Shown: positions 48,516 to 56,927 of the stretch, one piece after another
Numbering within the stretch: position 1 is the stretch's first letter
Layout of the letters: every line of letters begins with the position of its first letter
Origin: Massilia sp. UMI-21
GTDB taxonomy: Bacteria > Pseudomonadota > Gammaproteobacteria > Burkholderiales > Burkholderiaceae_D
Length of the DNA stretch: 64,000 bases
Direction of reading: 5' to 3'
Assembly (NCBI GenBank): GCA_015277795.1
Contig: CP063848.1
Coordinates: 1,984,001 to 2,048,000 of the forward strand
Notes under the pieces: model-generated
What the model was told of the DNA's origin: nothing
Databases searched by the model: none
What the model saw: the letters and a program-made list of their open reading frames with translations, nothing else
Position numbers and translations under genes: made by a program

Positions 48516-50556
48516 TTCGGCCGTCGCCGTGGTCGCGTCCCTGGATTTCGCCGGCGCCGCCAGCGCCACCTGCGACGCCGTGCTGCGCCTGCGCGGCGAG
48601 GCCCTGCACGAAGCGCTGGGCCGCATCGCCGCCGCGCTGACGGACAGCCCGGTGGGGCGCTTCCTGCCCGGCGCCGGCGTCGGCGGCCCGGCCGGCGCCG
48701 GCCCGGTCCTGCGCCAGGTCGTGGCCGGCGCATCGGAGCAGTTCGGCATCGTCGAGGTGGCCGGGCGCGCGGCCTATACCGCCGAGGATGCGGGCCAGCT
48801 GGCCGCGCTGGCGCACCTGGCCGCGTCGCTGCTGCAGGTGCATTCGCTGGCGGTGCGCTCGACCCATGCCTACGCGCAGATGGAAGCCCAGCTCGCGCAC
48901 CAGTCGCAGATCCTCGACCAGATCCACGAGTCGGTGCTGACCATGGACCAGATGGGCTACATCACCAGCTGGAACCGCGGCGCCGAAGAACTGTTCGGCT
49001 ACAGCGCGCTGGAAGCGATCGGCCGCAACATCCTGTTCCTGTATGCGGACGAGGAGGAGGGCTTCCACGACAGCTTCGCCGAGGAGGGCGGACGCATGAT
49101 GGAAGTGCGTCGCCGCAAGAAGTCGGGCGACGTGTTCTGGGCCAGCCTGTCGCTGTCGCCGCTGCGCGACCTGGCCGAGCGCCCGATCGGCCTGATCGCC
49201 TATCTCACCGACATCACCGAGAGAAAGCGCGCCGAGGAACAGCTGCACCACCTGGCTTATTACGACGAACTCACCGGCCTGCCGAACCGCACGCTGTTCG
49301 CGCGCCTGGTCGACCAGGCGCTGATGGTCGCGCAGCGCAACGAGGCCGCCGGCTGCCTCCTGTTCATCGACCTGAATCGCTTCAAGCGCATCAACGACAC
49401 CCTGGGTCGGCGCATCGGCGACGAACTGCTGCGGCAGGCCGCCGAACGCTTCCGCAACACCTTGCGCGACGAGGACGTGGTGGCGCGCCTGTCCGGCGAC
49501 GAGTTCGCGGTGGGCCTGTTCGACATCCGCCAGCATTTCGAGGCCACCACGGTGGCGCAGAAGCTGCAGGCCGCGCTCGACGCCCCCTTCCTGATCGGTG
49601 GCCACGACCTGCGCGTGGGCGCCAGCATCGGCATCAGCGTCTACCCGCAGGACGGCAGCGATGCCGAGACCCTGCTCGGGTTGGCCGACATCGCGATGGA
49701 ACGGGCCAAGCAGCTCGATGCGAATCCGGACCGCAGCGTCGCCTTCTTCAGCCAGGACATGAACCAGGGCATGCAGGAGCGCATGCGCATCGAATCCGGC
49801 CTGCGCCAGGCGCTCGGCAACGGCGAACTGACCCTGTACTACCAGCCGAAGTTCGAGATCGGCAGCGACCGCATCGTCGGCGCCGAAGCCCTGGTGCGCT
49901 GGCTGCACCAGGGCTTCGGCATCGTGCCACCTAGCGAATTCATCCCGCTGGCGGAAAGCACCGGCCTGATCGTGCAGGTGGGCGAGTGGGTGCTGGAGCA
50001 GGCCTGCGCCCAGGCCGCGATCTGGCAGCGCGCCGGCATCGCGCCGTTCCGGCTAGCGGTGAACGTGTCGGCGCGCGAGTTCACCCAATCGCTCCCGGGC
50101 CGCGTGGCCGATACCCTGGCGCGCTACGAACTGGACGCATGCTGGCTGGAGCTCGAGATCACCGAGAGCACCCTGATGCACGACTTCGAGCGCGTCACCG
50201 CGATCATGGACCGCATCCACCAGCTGGGCGTGGCGCTGTCGCTGGACGACTTCGGCACCGGCTACTCGAGCCTGTCCTACCTGAAGCGCTTCCCGATCGA
50301 CACCCTGAAGATCGACCGCTCCTTCACCACCGGCATCCCCGACGATCCGAGCGACTGCGCGATCGCCGGCACCATCGTCAGCATGGCCCAGCAACTGGGC
50401 CTGCGTGTGATCGCCGAAGGTGTGGAGACCCTGGAGCAACTGGCCTTCCTGCGCGCCTCGGGCTGCGACGAGGTGCAGGGCTACCTGTACAGCAAGCCGC
50501 TGCCGGCCGAGGGCTTCGAGCGCTGCCTGCGCGAGAACTGGCTGCTGCTGGCCTGA
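48508..50556 (+). CDS. PAS-GGDEF-EAL protein
   Basis: A 682-aa c-di-GMP protein. An N-terminal unassigned region (about 1-115) is followed by PAS (about 130-245; VLTMDQMGYITSWNRGAEELFGYS), then GGDEF with the motif LSGDEFAVGLFD and EAL (GAEALVRWLHQ ... [16 protein letters not shown]). The EAL motifs are intact. Its start lies inside the HDOD gene's end, indicating cotranscription. It ends 47 bases before the tRNA-Ser gene. Confidence 0.93.
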   Translation: MCDSAVAVVASLDFAGAASATCDAVLRLRGEALHEALGRIAAALTDSPVGRFLPGAGVGGPAGAGPVLRQVVAGASEQFGIVEVAGRAAYTAEDAGQLAALAHLAASLLQVHSLAVRSTHAYAQMEAQLAHQSQILDQIHESVLTMDQMGYITSWNRGAEELFGYSALEAIGRNILFLYADEEEGFHDSFAEEGGRMMEVRRRKKSGDVFWASLSLSPLRDLAERPIGLIAYLTDITERKRAEEQLHHLAYYDELTGLPNRTLFARLVDQALMVAQRNEAAGCLLFIDLNRFKRINDTLGRRIGDELLRQAAERFRNTLRDEDVVARLSGDEFAVGLFDIRQHFEATTVAQKLQAALDAPFLIGGHDLRVGASIGISVYPQDGSDAETLLGLADIAMERAKQLDANPDRSVAFFSQDMNQGMQERMRIESGLRQALGNGELTLYYQPKFEIGSDRIVGAEALVRWLHQGFGIVPPSEFIPLAESTGLIVQVGEWVLEQACAQAAIWQRAGIAPFRLAVNVSAREFTQSLPGRVADTLARYELDACWLELEITESTLMHDFERVTAIMDRIHQLGVALSLDDFGTGYSSLSYLKRFPIDTLKIDRSFTTGIPDDPSDCAIAGTIVSMAQQLGLRVIAEGVETLEQLAFLRASGCDEVQGYLYSKPLPAEGFERCLRENWLLLA

Positions 50557-50584
50557 TTGACTTCGCCGGTGTTGATGAATTATG

Positions 50585-50590
50585 TATAAT
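50585..50590 (+). promoter_or_regulatory. -10 box of tRNA-Ser
   Basis: A perfect TATAAT 14 bases before the tRNA 5' end. TTGACT at 50557-50562 is a good -35 sequence but 22 bases away, which is too far for a standard promoter. Confidence 0.5.
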
Positions 50591-50603
50591 GCCGGTTCCT
50601 CAG

Positions 50604-50693
50604 GGAAGCGTGGCCGAGTGGTTGAAGGCAGCAGTCTTGAAAACTGCCGACGGGTGAAACCGTTCGTGAGTTCGAATCTCACCGCTTCCGCCA
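50604..50693 (+). tRNA. tRNA-Ser (anticodon UGA)
   Basis: A 90-nt tRNA with the long variable arm of serine tRNAs. The acceptor stem GGAAGCG pairs with CGCTTCC, and CCA is encoded. The anticodon loop is CTTGAAA, giving UGA. The 3' end is the attachment site of the downstream integrated island and is intact, as expected when the island restores the sequence. Confidence 0.96.
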
Positions 50694-50695
50694 AG
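50680..50695 (+). repeat. attL: 16-bp attachment core in the tRNA-Ser 3' end
   Basis: CACCGCTTCCGCCAAG is identical to 58933-58948. It covers the T-stem side, the acceptor strand, the CCA end and two further bases. Phage and island integrases of the P4 type use exactly this part of tRNA genes. Confidence 0.8.
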
Positions 50696-50707
50696 CATAC
50701 TGAACAA

Positions 50708-50732
50708 GAGCCCCGAAATCGGGGCTTTTTTT
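50708..50732 (+). terminator. Terminator of tRNA-Ser
   Basis: AGCCCC-GAAATC-GGGGCT followed by TTTTTTT. It lies inside the island and so travels with it. Confidence 0.9.
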
Positions 50733-50882
50733 CGTCTCCTCATAGGAGAAAAATTAAAATCGGTGTCCACCGACGTCCACTAAAATCTACCCACATCCAC
50801 GCACGAGGGGTGGGTAGGAATATGGATCGTTTCAAGAGTGAAAACCTGGGCGGAGACTACGCCGAAAGGTGGGTACACACCG

Positions 50883-52079
50883 ATGAGCTACACGATCAAC
50901 AAGCTTTCCGCGATCAAGGTCCGTTCCGTCACCAGGCCGGGCATGTATGGCGACGGCGCCGGGCTTTGGCTGCAGGTGTCGAAGAGCGGTGCCAAAAGCT
51001 GGATGTTCCGCTACGACTTTTGCGGCCTGCGTCGCGAGATGGGACTCGGTTCCTGTCACACTGTCGACTTGGCGTTGGCGCGCGAGAAGGCGAAGCAATG
51101 CCGCCTCGTGCTGCTGGAAAAACGCGATCCCATCGAGGAGCGTGACAAAGCCCGGGCCGAATACGTGCATCAGCAGGCGAAGCGCGTCACCTTCGACGAA
51201 TGCGCTTCAGCTTACATCTCCGCGCACCGCGGCAGCTGGAAGAGCGCCAAGCATGCGGCGCAGTGGGAGACCACGATCGCGGCCTACGTGAGTCCCATCA
51301 TCGGTGCGCTGCCGGTGGCCTACGTGGACACGGACCTCGTCGTCAAGGTGCTCAAGCCTATCTGGACCACGAAGACCGAGACGGCTACGCGGCTGCGCGG
51401 ACGCATCGAGTCCATCCTCGACTGGGCCACGACCCACAAATTTCGTCATGACGAAAATCCGGCGCGCTGGCGTGGGCATCTGGAGAACCTGCTCGCCAAT
51501 CCAAACACGATCGCGCCGGTGAAGAACCATTCAGCGCTGCCCTGGCGCGAGATCGGCGCGTTCATGACGGAGCTGCGCAAACGCGAGGGCGTGTCGGCGC
51601 GGGCGATCAAGTTTGCCATCTTGACGGCTTGCAGGTCGGGCGAGGTGCGCGGTGCGCGCTGGTCGGAGATCGACCTGGATGCGAAGCTGTGAACGATCCC
51701 GGCCGAGCGCATGAAAGCAGGGAAGGAGCATCGGGTTCCGTTGTCCACCAGCGCCGTGGCGATCCTGGCCGAGATAGGGGCCCGTAGCGGCTTTGTTTTT
51801 CCCGGCCGGGACAAGGAGACGCTTCTTTCCGATATGAGCCTCACGAGCGTCTTGCGGCGCATGGGGAGGACGGACATCACGGTGCACGGCTTTCGTTCGA
51901 CCTTCCGTGACTGGTGCTCGGAGTACGGCAAGAATGCGTTCTCGCGCGAGGTCTGCGAGCACGCGCTTGCGCATGGCTTGCCGGACAAGGTGGAAGCTGC
52001 GTACCGGCGTGGCGACCTGCTGGAGAAGCGGGTTGTCCTGATGCAGGCGTGGGCCGACTACTGCGGCGGCCTGGAGTAG
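50883..52079 (+). pseudogene. P4-type tyrosine integrase interrupted by an in-frame TGA
   Basis: The frame from ATG 50883 runs 270 codons to TGA 51690-51692, then continues in the same frame to TAG 52077-52079. Together it would be a normal integrase of about 398 aa. The N-terminal part has the DUF4102-like arm-binding domain (VRSVTRPGMYGDGAGLWLQV), and the core shows the first catalytic Arg (AILTACRSGEVRGARWSEID). The second part has TIPAERMKAGKEHRVPLS, the HGFRSTFRDW motif (His-x-x-Arg) and the catalytic Tyr (AAYRRGD). The usual residue at the stop is Trp (W-TIPAERMK), so TGG became TGA. The split leaves neither half with a full active site. Confidence 0.88.
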
Positions 52080-52136
52080 GGGAGGCTGCCTTTTTTCGGC
52101 ATTGGCAATGCGGCGATTAATCCGTACAATCACCGC

Positions 52137-53276
52137 ATGAATTGCGGCGAATACACCTATATTTGGCAGGCCCCGGACTGGCCGAACTGGCGCTACGACC
52201 TGGCGGCGCTGGTGTCGCCGCTTGCGCAGGTCAGTCAGCGCCAAGGCCTGCTTCTGGGCAGGCTTGCCGACATCGGCCTGGGTTTGCGCGACCAAGCCAG
52301 TCTGGCCGCATTGACCGACGACGTGATCAAGACCAGCGAAATCGAGGGCGAGCACCTGAGCGTCGCCTCGGTACGCTCATCCATCGCGCGGCGCCTGGGC
52401 GTCGAGATCGGTTCGCTGGCGCCGGTGGACAGGCACGTCGAGGGCGTGGTCGAGATGGTGCTCGACGCCACCATCAACAGCGCGTCGGCGTTGACGCAGG
52501 AGCGCCTGTTTGGCTGGCATGCGGCGCTGTTCCCGACCGGTTACTCTGGCCTCAGCAAGATCAGCACCGGCACATGGCGCGACGATGCGCACGGTCCGAT
52601 GCAGGTTGTGTCCGGGCCTATCGGAAGGCAACGCGTCCACTACGAGGCCCCGCCGGCGCAGAACCTGGCTGGCGAGATGGAGCACTTCCTTGCATGGGTC
52701 AACGCACCGGTCCAGGCCGAGCCGGCACTGATTCGCGCGGCGCTGGGGCATCTCTGGTTCGTGACCCTGCACCCGTTTGATGATGGGAATGGCCGTATCG
52801 CGCGGGCCATCGGCGACCTGCTGCTGGCGCGCGCCGATCGCAGTCCGGAGCGCTTTTACAGCCTGTCGGCGCAGATCCAGCGCGAGCGAAAGGCGTACTA
52901 CGACATTCTCGAGCGCACGCAAAAAACCGGCATGGACGTGACCGAATGGCTGCTATGGTTCCTGCAAATGCTCGGCGAGGCCGTGGATCTGGCTCACCAC
53001 GCGCTCGATGCCGTGCTGGAGAAGGCCCACTTTTGGCAACGCGTCTCGGGTGTGGCGCTTAACGAGCGGCAAGTCAAGATCATCAATCGGCTGCTCGATG
53101 GCTTCGAAGGCAAGCTCACTAGCAGCAAGTGGGCGGCAATCGCGAAATCGTCGACGGATACCGCGCTACGCGATATCAACGAGTTGGTCGAACTTGGCAT
53201 CCTGCAGCGGTCTGGTGCTGGCGGGCGCAGCACAAGCTATGATCTGGTGCGACGGCCAGCGTCTCCGCTGCCCTGA
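52137..53276 (+). CDS. Fic family protein with N-terminal self-inhibitory motif
   Basis: A 379-aa AMPylating-type enzyme. N-terminal DUF4172-like helical region (about 1-60), then the inhibitory motif TSEIEG (residues 66-71, matching (S/T)xxxE(G/N) with Glu70), and the Fic core with the active-site motif HPFDDGNGR (212-220; His212 catalytic). A winged-helix-like C-terminus (ALRDINELVELGILQRSGAGGRS) follows. Class II Fic proteins modify target proteins with AMP and are kept inactive by the inhibitory Glu. ATG 52137 follows the tail of the integrase. It could be a toxin or a signalling factor of the island. Confidence 0.93.
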   Translation: MNCGEYTYIWQAPDWPNWRYDLAALVSPLAQVSQRQGLLLGRLADIGLGLRDQASLAALTDDVIKTSEIEGEHLSVASVRSSIARRLGVEIGSLAPVDRHVEGVVEMVLDATINSASALTQERLFGWHAALFPTGYSGLSKISTGTWRDDAHGPMQVVSGPIGRQRVHYEAPPAQNLAGEMEHFLAWVNAPVQAEPALIRAALGHLWFVTLHPFDDGNGRIARAIGDLLLARADRSPERFYSLSAQIQRERKAYYDILERTQKTGMDVTEWLLWFLQMLGEAVDLAHHALDAVLEKAHFWQRVSGVALNERQVKIINRLLDGFEGKLTSSKWAAIAKSSTDTALRDINELVELGILQRSGAGGRSTSYDLVRRPASPLP

Positions 53277-53365
53277 GTATCGCGACAAGTTAGCGGATTG
53301 ATGCCGGCGCCCGCTATGCTGGGGCGTCTAGATTTCGTCATGACGAACTTTTTCTCCACGTGCTG

Positions 53366-53614
53366 CTACGAATCAGGCCGACTGGCGCGGATGCACTGGA
53401 CTGCCCACTGTTCGACTTCATATTTGATCCAGGCCGACGACCTGCCTTGCAGCTTCACAGGTTTCGGGAAGTTTCCTTTCTTGATCGCCTCGTAGATGCT
53501 ACTGCGCGACCTGCCGCAGATGGCAAGCACTTCCTTTAGTCTGATGAATTGCACGCCTGGACGATTACTCGATACACGGCGTTCGACAGCCACATTAGGA
53601 GCTTGTTGATCCAT
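53366..53614 (-). CDS. AlpA-family transcriptional regulator
   Basis: An 82-aa DNA-binding protein from ATG 53614, preceded by GGAGG. The core is FIRLKEVLAICGRSRSSIYEAIKKGNFPKPVKLQGRSSAWIKYEVEQW, the AlpA/MerR-like winged helix. AlpA proteins control integrase or excision genes in P4-like islands. It is convergent with Fic and opposite in direction to the rest of the cargo, so it may repress the 53.6-54.2 kb promoter region. Confidence 0.88.
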   Translation of the reverse strand: MDQQAPNVAVERRVSSNRPGVQFIRLKEVLAICGRSRSSIYEAIKKGNFPKPVKLQGRSSAWIKYEVEQWAVQCIRASRPDS

Positions 53615-54160
53615 GGATCCCTCCAAACGAAAGTGAATGAGACCTCGTGGCTACGTCAGGCCGGTGGTTCAGGCACCGATATGTTCCTGTGCCTAGGCTT
53701 ACTAATAGACGTTGCGTCGAGTACCCACAATGCACAATCAGTTTGACGTTGCGTAGCTCCTGAGATATTGCGCCGGTACCTATGCACGCTTCATAGCAGA
53801 AGGATCAAATGCGTTGAAGACGGTTTATTGGGGTTTAGGTTTCGGAGGCAGGATAGACTGACGTCTTAAAAGGTTAATCTCTTTGAGATTAACCTTTTGG
53901 TCCTCGTCCCTTCGGGACTGCGGGTACGCGGTCTTCAAGCGGTTGAGATCCTTTTACTTGCTTTCTGAGTTACAAGCCGTAAACTGAGCCGTTATACAGG
54001 TCCGTGATAGGCCATTTTCGGATGTTCGTTCCTTCTACTAGATGAATGTTGCTATGGCAATTTTTTTATGGGAATATATACTTTAAGTTAGCCAACAACG
54101 ATGGCTTTAGGCTGCTGTGCATATAAACAGCCCTGTCGCAACAACCAAGAAAGGTAAGCA
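53615..54160. promoter_or_regulatory. Intergenic region between the AlpA-like gene and the TIR gene
   Basis: About 545 bases. At 53868-53898 there is a 13-bp perfect inverted repeat, AAAAGGTTAATCT and AGATTAACCTTTT, with loop CTTTG, extended by one C-G pair. It is AT-rich and could be a bidirectional terminator or regulator site. The rest, from 53900 to 54160, has no gene; it should hold the promoter of the TIR gene. Confidence 0.5.
53868..53898. terminator. Strong AT-rich stem-loop
   Basis: AAAAGGTTAATCT pairs with AGATTAACCTTTT (13 bp plus C-G closing), loop TTT. It ends in TTTT on the plus strand and, read on the minus strand, in TTTT as well, so it could terminate transcription from both sides. 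Confidence 0.55.
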
Positions 54161-54868
54161 ATGGCACGATGCACTGCACCCGTTCGGGGACACAGTTCCG
54201 CAGCCGCACGAGCGAACTGTCCTGCATGCAGTTCCAAATTTGGCGGCTACAGCAGTAGCTACGCTTATGGCGGCGGCTACAGTTCGTCTTACCCGTCGGG
54301 CAGCAGCTACAGCAGCGGTAGCAGGTCAGTGGCGAGTGGGAGTTCAAGACCTCGCTGGTCGCGTGCCGGTTCATCTCTCTCGTATACACCAGATCAAGTT
54401 GCGTCGCTCACTCCGGTCCGGGAAGCTATTGAAACTCAAACGGCGACCAAGCCAGATCTTCGAGATTGTTTTCTCTGTCACGCCTGGGATGATCGGCAGG
54501 GAGCCGCCAGGGAACTGCACGACTTGCTTGAGGCAGTCGGCGTCAAGGTCTGGTTCAGCGAGAAGGATCTAGGCCTTGGCGTGCCAATGATGCGTGCGAT
54601 AGATAAGGGGTTGGCAACCTCAAAAATTGGCCTCGTTCTCGTAACTCCCGCGTTGCTCGCACGTCTCCCCAAAGAAGGAGTAGCCGACAAAGAGCTTTCA
54701 ACGCTCTTACAAGGTAACCGGCTGGTGCCAATCGTACACTGGACAACTTATACAGCGCTCCGAGACGTCAGTCCCATGCTTGCTTCTCGTAGCGGACTAG
54801 ACACCTCGGAAGACTCGATGACGGTGATCGCAAAGAAAATTGCCGAGCTGGTTGCCATCTGGAGCTGA
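54161..54868 (+). CDS. TIR-domain protein with N-terminal Cys motif
   Basis: A 235-aa protein from ATG 54161 behind GAAAGG. Residues 1-23 contain MARCTAPVRGHSSAAARANCPAC, a Cys/His pattern (C4, H11, C20, C23) like a small zinc-binding motif. A Ser/Tyr/Gly-rich linker (28-75) follows. Residues about 100-232 are a bacterial TIR domain: DCFLCHAWDDR (start of strand A and the BB loop side), LLEAVGVKVWFSEKDLGLG, AIDKGLATSKIGLVLVTPALLA, and ADKELSTLL, where Glu178 is the likely catalytic Glu although the usual upstream Trp is replaced. Bacterial TIR proteins cleave NAD or make signal nucleotides in anti-phage defence. The partner may be one of the next two genes. Confidence 0.85.
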   Translation: MARCTAPVRGHSSAAARANCPACSSKFGGYSSSYAYGGGYSSSYPSGSSYSSGSRSVASGSSRPRWSRAGSSLSYTPDQVASLTPVREAIETQTATKPDLRDCFLCHAWDDRQGAARELHDLLEAVGVKVWFSEKDLGLGVPMMRAIDKGLATSKIGLVLVTPALLARLPKEGVADKELSTLLQGNRLVPIVHWTTYTALRDVSPMLASRSGLDTSEDSMTVIAKKIAELVAIWS

Positions 54869-55251
54869 CGCGTCCATGGTCGGGGTTAGGTCGATGGAGC
54901 GTTCACCTTCGATTTTGTCTCCAGACCGCTTTAGGTCGAACGCGGACGCGGCTAGACGACTGCGCTGGCCAAGCGCAGGTATGCTTGTACTAGTGAGAAG
55001 CCCCAAGGAAAGTCATATGGTCGAAAGTATCGACTTCCATAATGCAAGACCAGGATGCCCCGAGATAACCTGCCGCGTGAACTCGGCTGCGGCAGCGGGA
55101 TGACGTGCGGGTTACGCTTGTATAACACTTTAGGCACTTGGCAGCACTCTACTATTTCCGTGTAGAAGATGAGCGCTCCGCGCAACGATCAATTGGCTGA
55201 ATTGACGATCATTTTCTGCCGCGCCACATAGTTAATAAAAAAGGGATTTTG
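54869..55251. other. Gap between the TIR and Schlafen genes
   Basis: About 383 bases, no convincing gene. Short open frames have no ribosome site. An AT-rich stretch with AAAAAAGGGATTTTG lies directly before the next start and serves as its ribosome site. Confidence 0.4.
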
Positions 55252-56631
55252 ATGACTTACCCGGTTTATAAGATCGACGACGAGCAAGTACAGCATATAA
55301 TAAGTCTCGAAGAGAGTTACTTAAATGACGTGAAAGCTATCGAGATCAAGCCGAGTAAGCTATCGGAAACAGTCTCGGCTTTCGCAAATTTCATCGGTGG
55401 CGACATTTACATCGGGATTGACGAAGATAAATCGAAAAAAACCCGCTCCTGGCGCGGTTTCGGGAATCCTGAAGATGCAAATGCAGTGGTACATGTTCTT
55501 CTGCAGTCACATGCACTAGGCAATCATCTTTCATTCGAATTCTTGAGTAATGATTCGAGCGCTGGATATGTCCTTCATATTACTGTTCGTAAAGTCAAAG
55601 AGATCGTGAAGGCGTCGTCAGGCGAGATCTTCATTCGTGCTAACGCAGGGAAGATTAAGGTCGACACGCAGGAAAAACTACGCCAGTTGGAGTTCGATAA
55701 AGGCGTGGCAACGTTTGAAAACGAGTGGATCGAATGCTCGTTGAATCGTGTTGAGAACAGTGAGAGCATTATCAATTTCATGCTCAACGTGATCCCTACT
55801 GGCGAGCCGCACAAATACCTGAAAAACCAAGATCTTGTTAAAGACGGATTCGTTAAGGTCTCCGGTATTCTTCTGTTTTGTGACGAACCAGCCGTGTTTT
55901 TGCCAAAAAGGTCGAGCATAAAACTAATGCGGTATAAGACAAAAAATGATGATATAAGTAGAGAGTCGCTGGCTGGCGATCCTCAGACTGTCGAAGGTTG
56001 CTTGTACTCGCAAATATACGACGCGGTCGATAAGACAAAAAAGATGATTGAAGAGGAAAAACGTATCGGAGCCGAAGGTTTGGAAGCGGTACGTTATCCC
56101 GATGAGACGCTTCATGAAGTCATAACAAATGCTGTCTTGCATCGCGACTATAGCCGGACGGCTGATATTCAAATTCGTGTGTTTGATAACCGCATAGAGA
56201 TTGAAAGTCCTGGTCGACTCCCTGGTCACGTTACCGTGAAAAATATCCTCGACACTCAAAGTGCGAGAAATCCCCAAATAGTTCGATTGATAAATAAATT
56301 TCCGAACCCTCCGAATAAGGACGTAGGCGAGGGATTGAATACTGCATTCGAAGCAATGCGCAATCTTAAGCTCAAACCGCCCGAGATTGAAGAAACTGAG
56401 AATTCGGTGATCGTCCGGATTCGACACGAGCCGTTAGCGTCGGCTGAACAACTTGTTTTGGACTATATGAAGACGCACGACGAAATCAATAACGCGAAAG
56501 GGCGCGAGATAACTGGAATCAAAGATTCCAATCAAATGAAGGATGTGTTTAATAGGCTTAAGGAAATGGGGCAGCTCGAACGAGTTCCAGAAAAGCTCAG
56601 TACGGCCTCGGCTTGGCGAACACCAAAATAA
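55252..56631 (+). CDS. Schlafen AlbA_2-domain protein with HATPase domain
   Basis: A 459-aa protein. N-terminal AlbA_2 (Schlafen-like) domain (about 15-130) with VKAIEIKPSKLSETVSAFANFIGGDIYIGIDED, the motif with the conserved Glu-x-Lys. A central region follows, then an HATPase_c_4-type ATP-binding domain (about 280-395) with ETLHEVITNAVLHRDYS (N-box Asn293), IEIESPGRLPG and VGEGLNTAFEAM. The C-terminal 60 residues are a winged helix (LVLDYMKTHDEINNAKGREI). Such proteins are regulators and some act in defence, but the function here is unknown. The DNA is visibly AT-richer than the surroundings, consistent with transfer. Confidence 0.87.
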   Translation: MTYPVYKIDDEQVQHIISLEESYLNDVKAIEIKPSKLSETVSAFANFIGGDIYIGIDEDKSKKTRSWRGFGNPEDANAVVHVLLQSHALGNHLSFEFLSNDSSAGYVLHITVRKVKEIVKASSGEIFIRANAGKIKVDTQEKLRQLEFDKGVATFENEWIECSLNRVENSESIINFMLNVIPTGEPHKYLKNQDLVKDGFVKVSGILLFCDEPAVFLPKRSSIKLMRYKTKNDDISRESLAGDPQTVEGCLYSQIYDAVDKTKKMIEEEKRIGAEGLEAVRYPDETLHEVITNAVLHRDYSRTADIQIRVFDNRIEIESPGRLPGHVTVKNILDTQSARNPQIVRLINKFPNPPNKDVGEGLNTAFEAMRNLKLKPPEIEETENSVIVRIRHEPLASAEQLVLDYMKTHDEINNAKGREITGIKDSNQMKDVFNRLKEMGQLERVPEKLSTASAWRTPK

Positions 56632-56927
56632 CTTTAGGTTAAATAAAAAAACACTTCGGTTAATTTAAAGGCAGCAGTCTCGTGCATTGAGAGTTTCTAA
56701 CTGCCCGCTATCGGGCCAAGAGTGACGTCCATACAACTAGTTCTGCGCGGCGCAGTTCGGGTCGCGTAACACTACTCAGAAATCGGGCACCTATCCAGAA
56801 GTGACCGCACCAAAACTGCGAGTAAAATCCAGCGTTAGAAGTTGTTTCGCAGGAACATTCCCTGTAGAGCTATGCCGTCAGCTTGAACTGCGCCAAAAGT
56901 CAATCAACCGATCAGGAGTATGCAACG
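56632..56927. other. Gap between the Schlafen and nuclease-like genes
   Basis: About 296 bases with an AT-rich beginning (GTTAAATAAAAAAACACTTCGG) and no gene seen. A promoter for the next gene is possible here. Confidence 0.4.
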
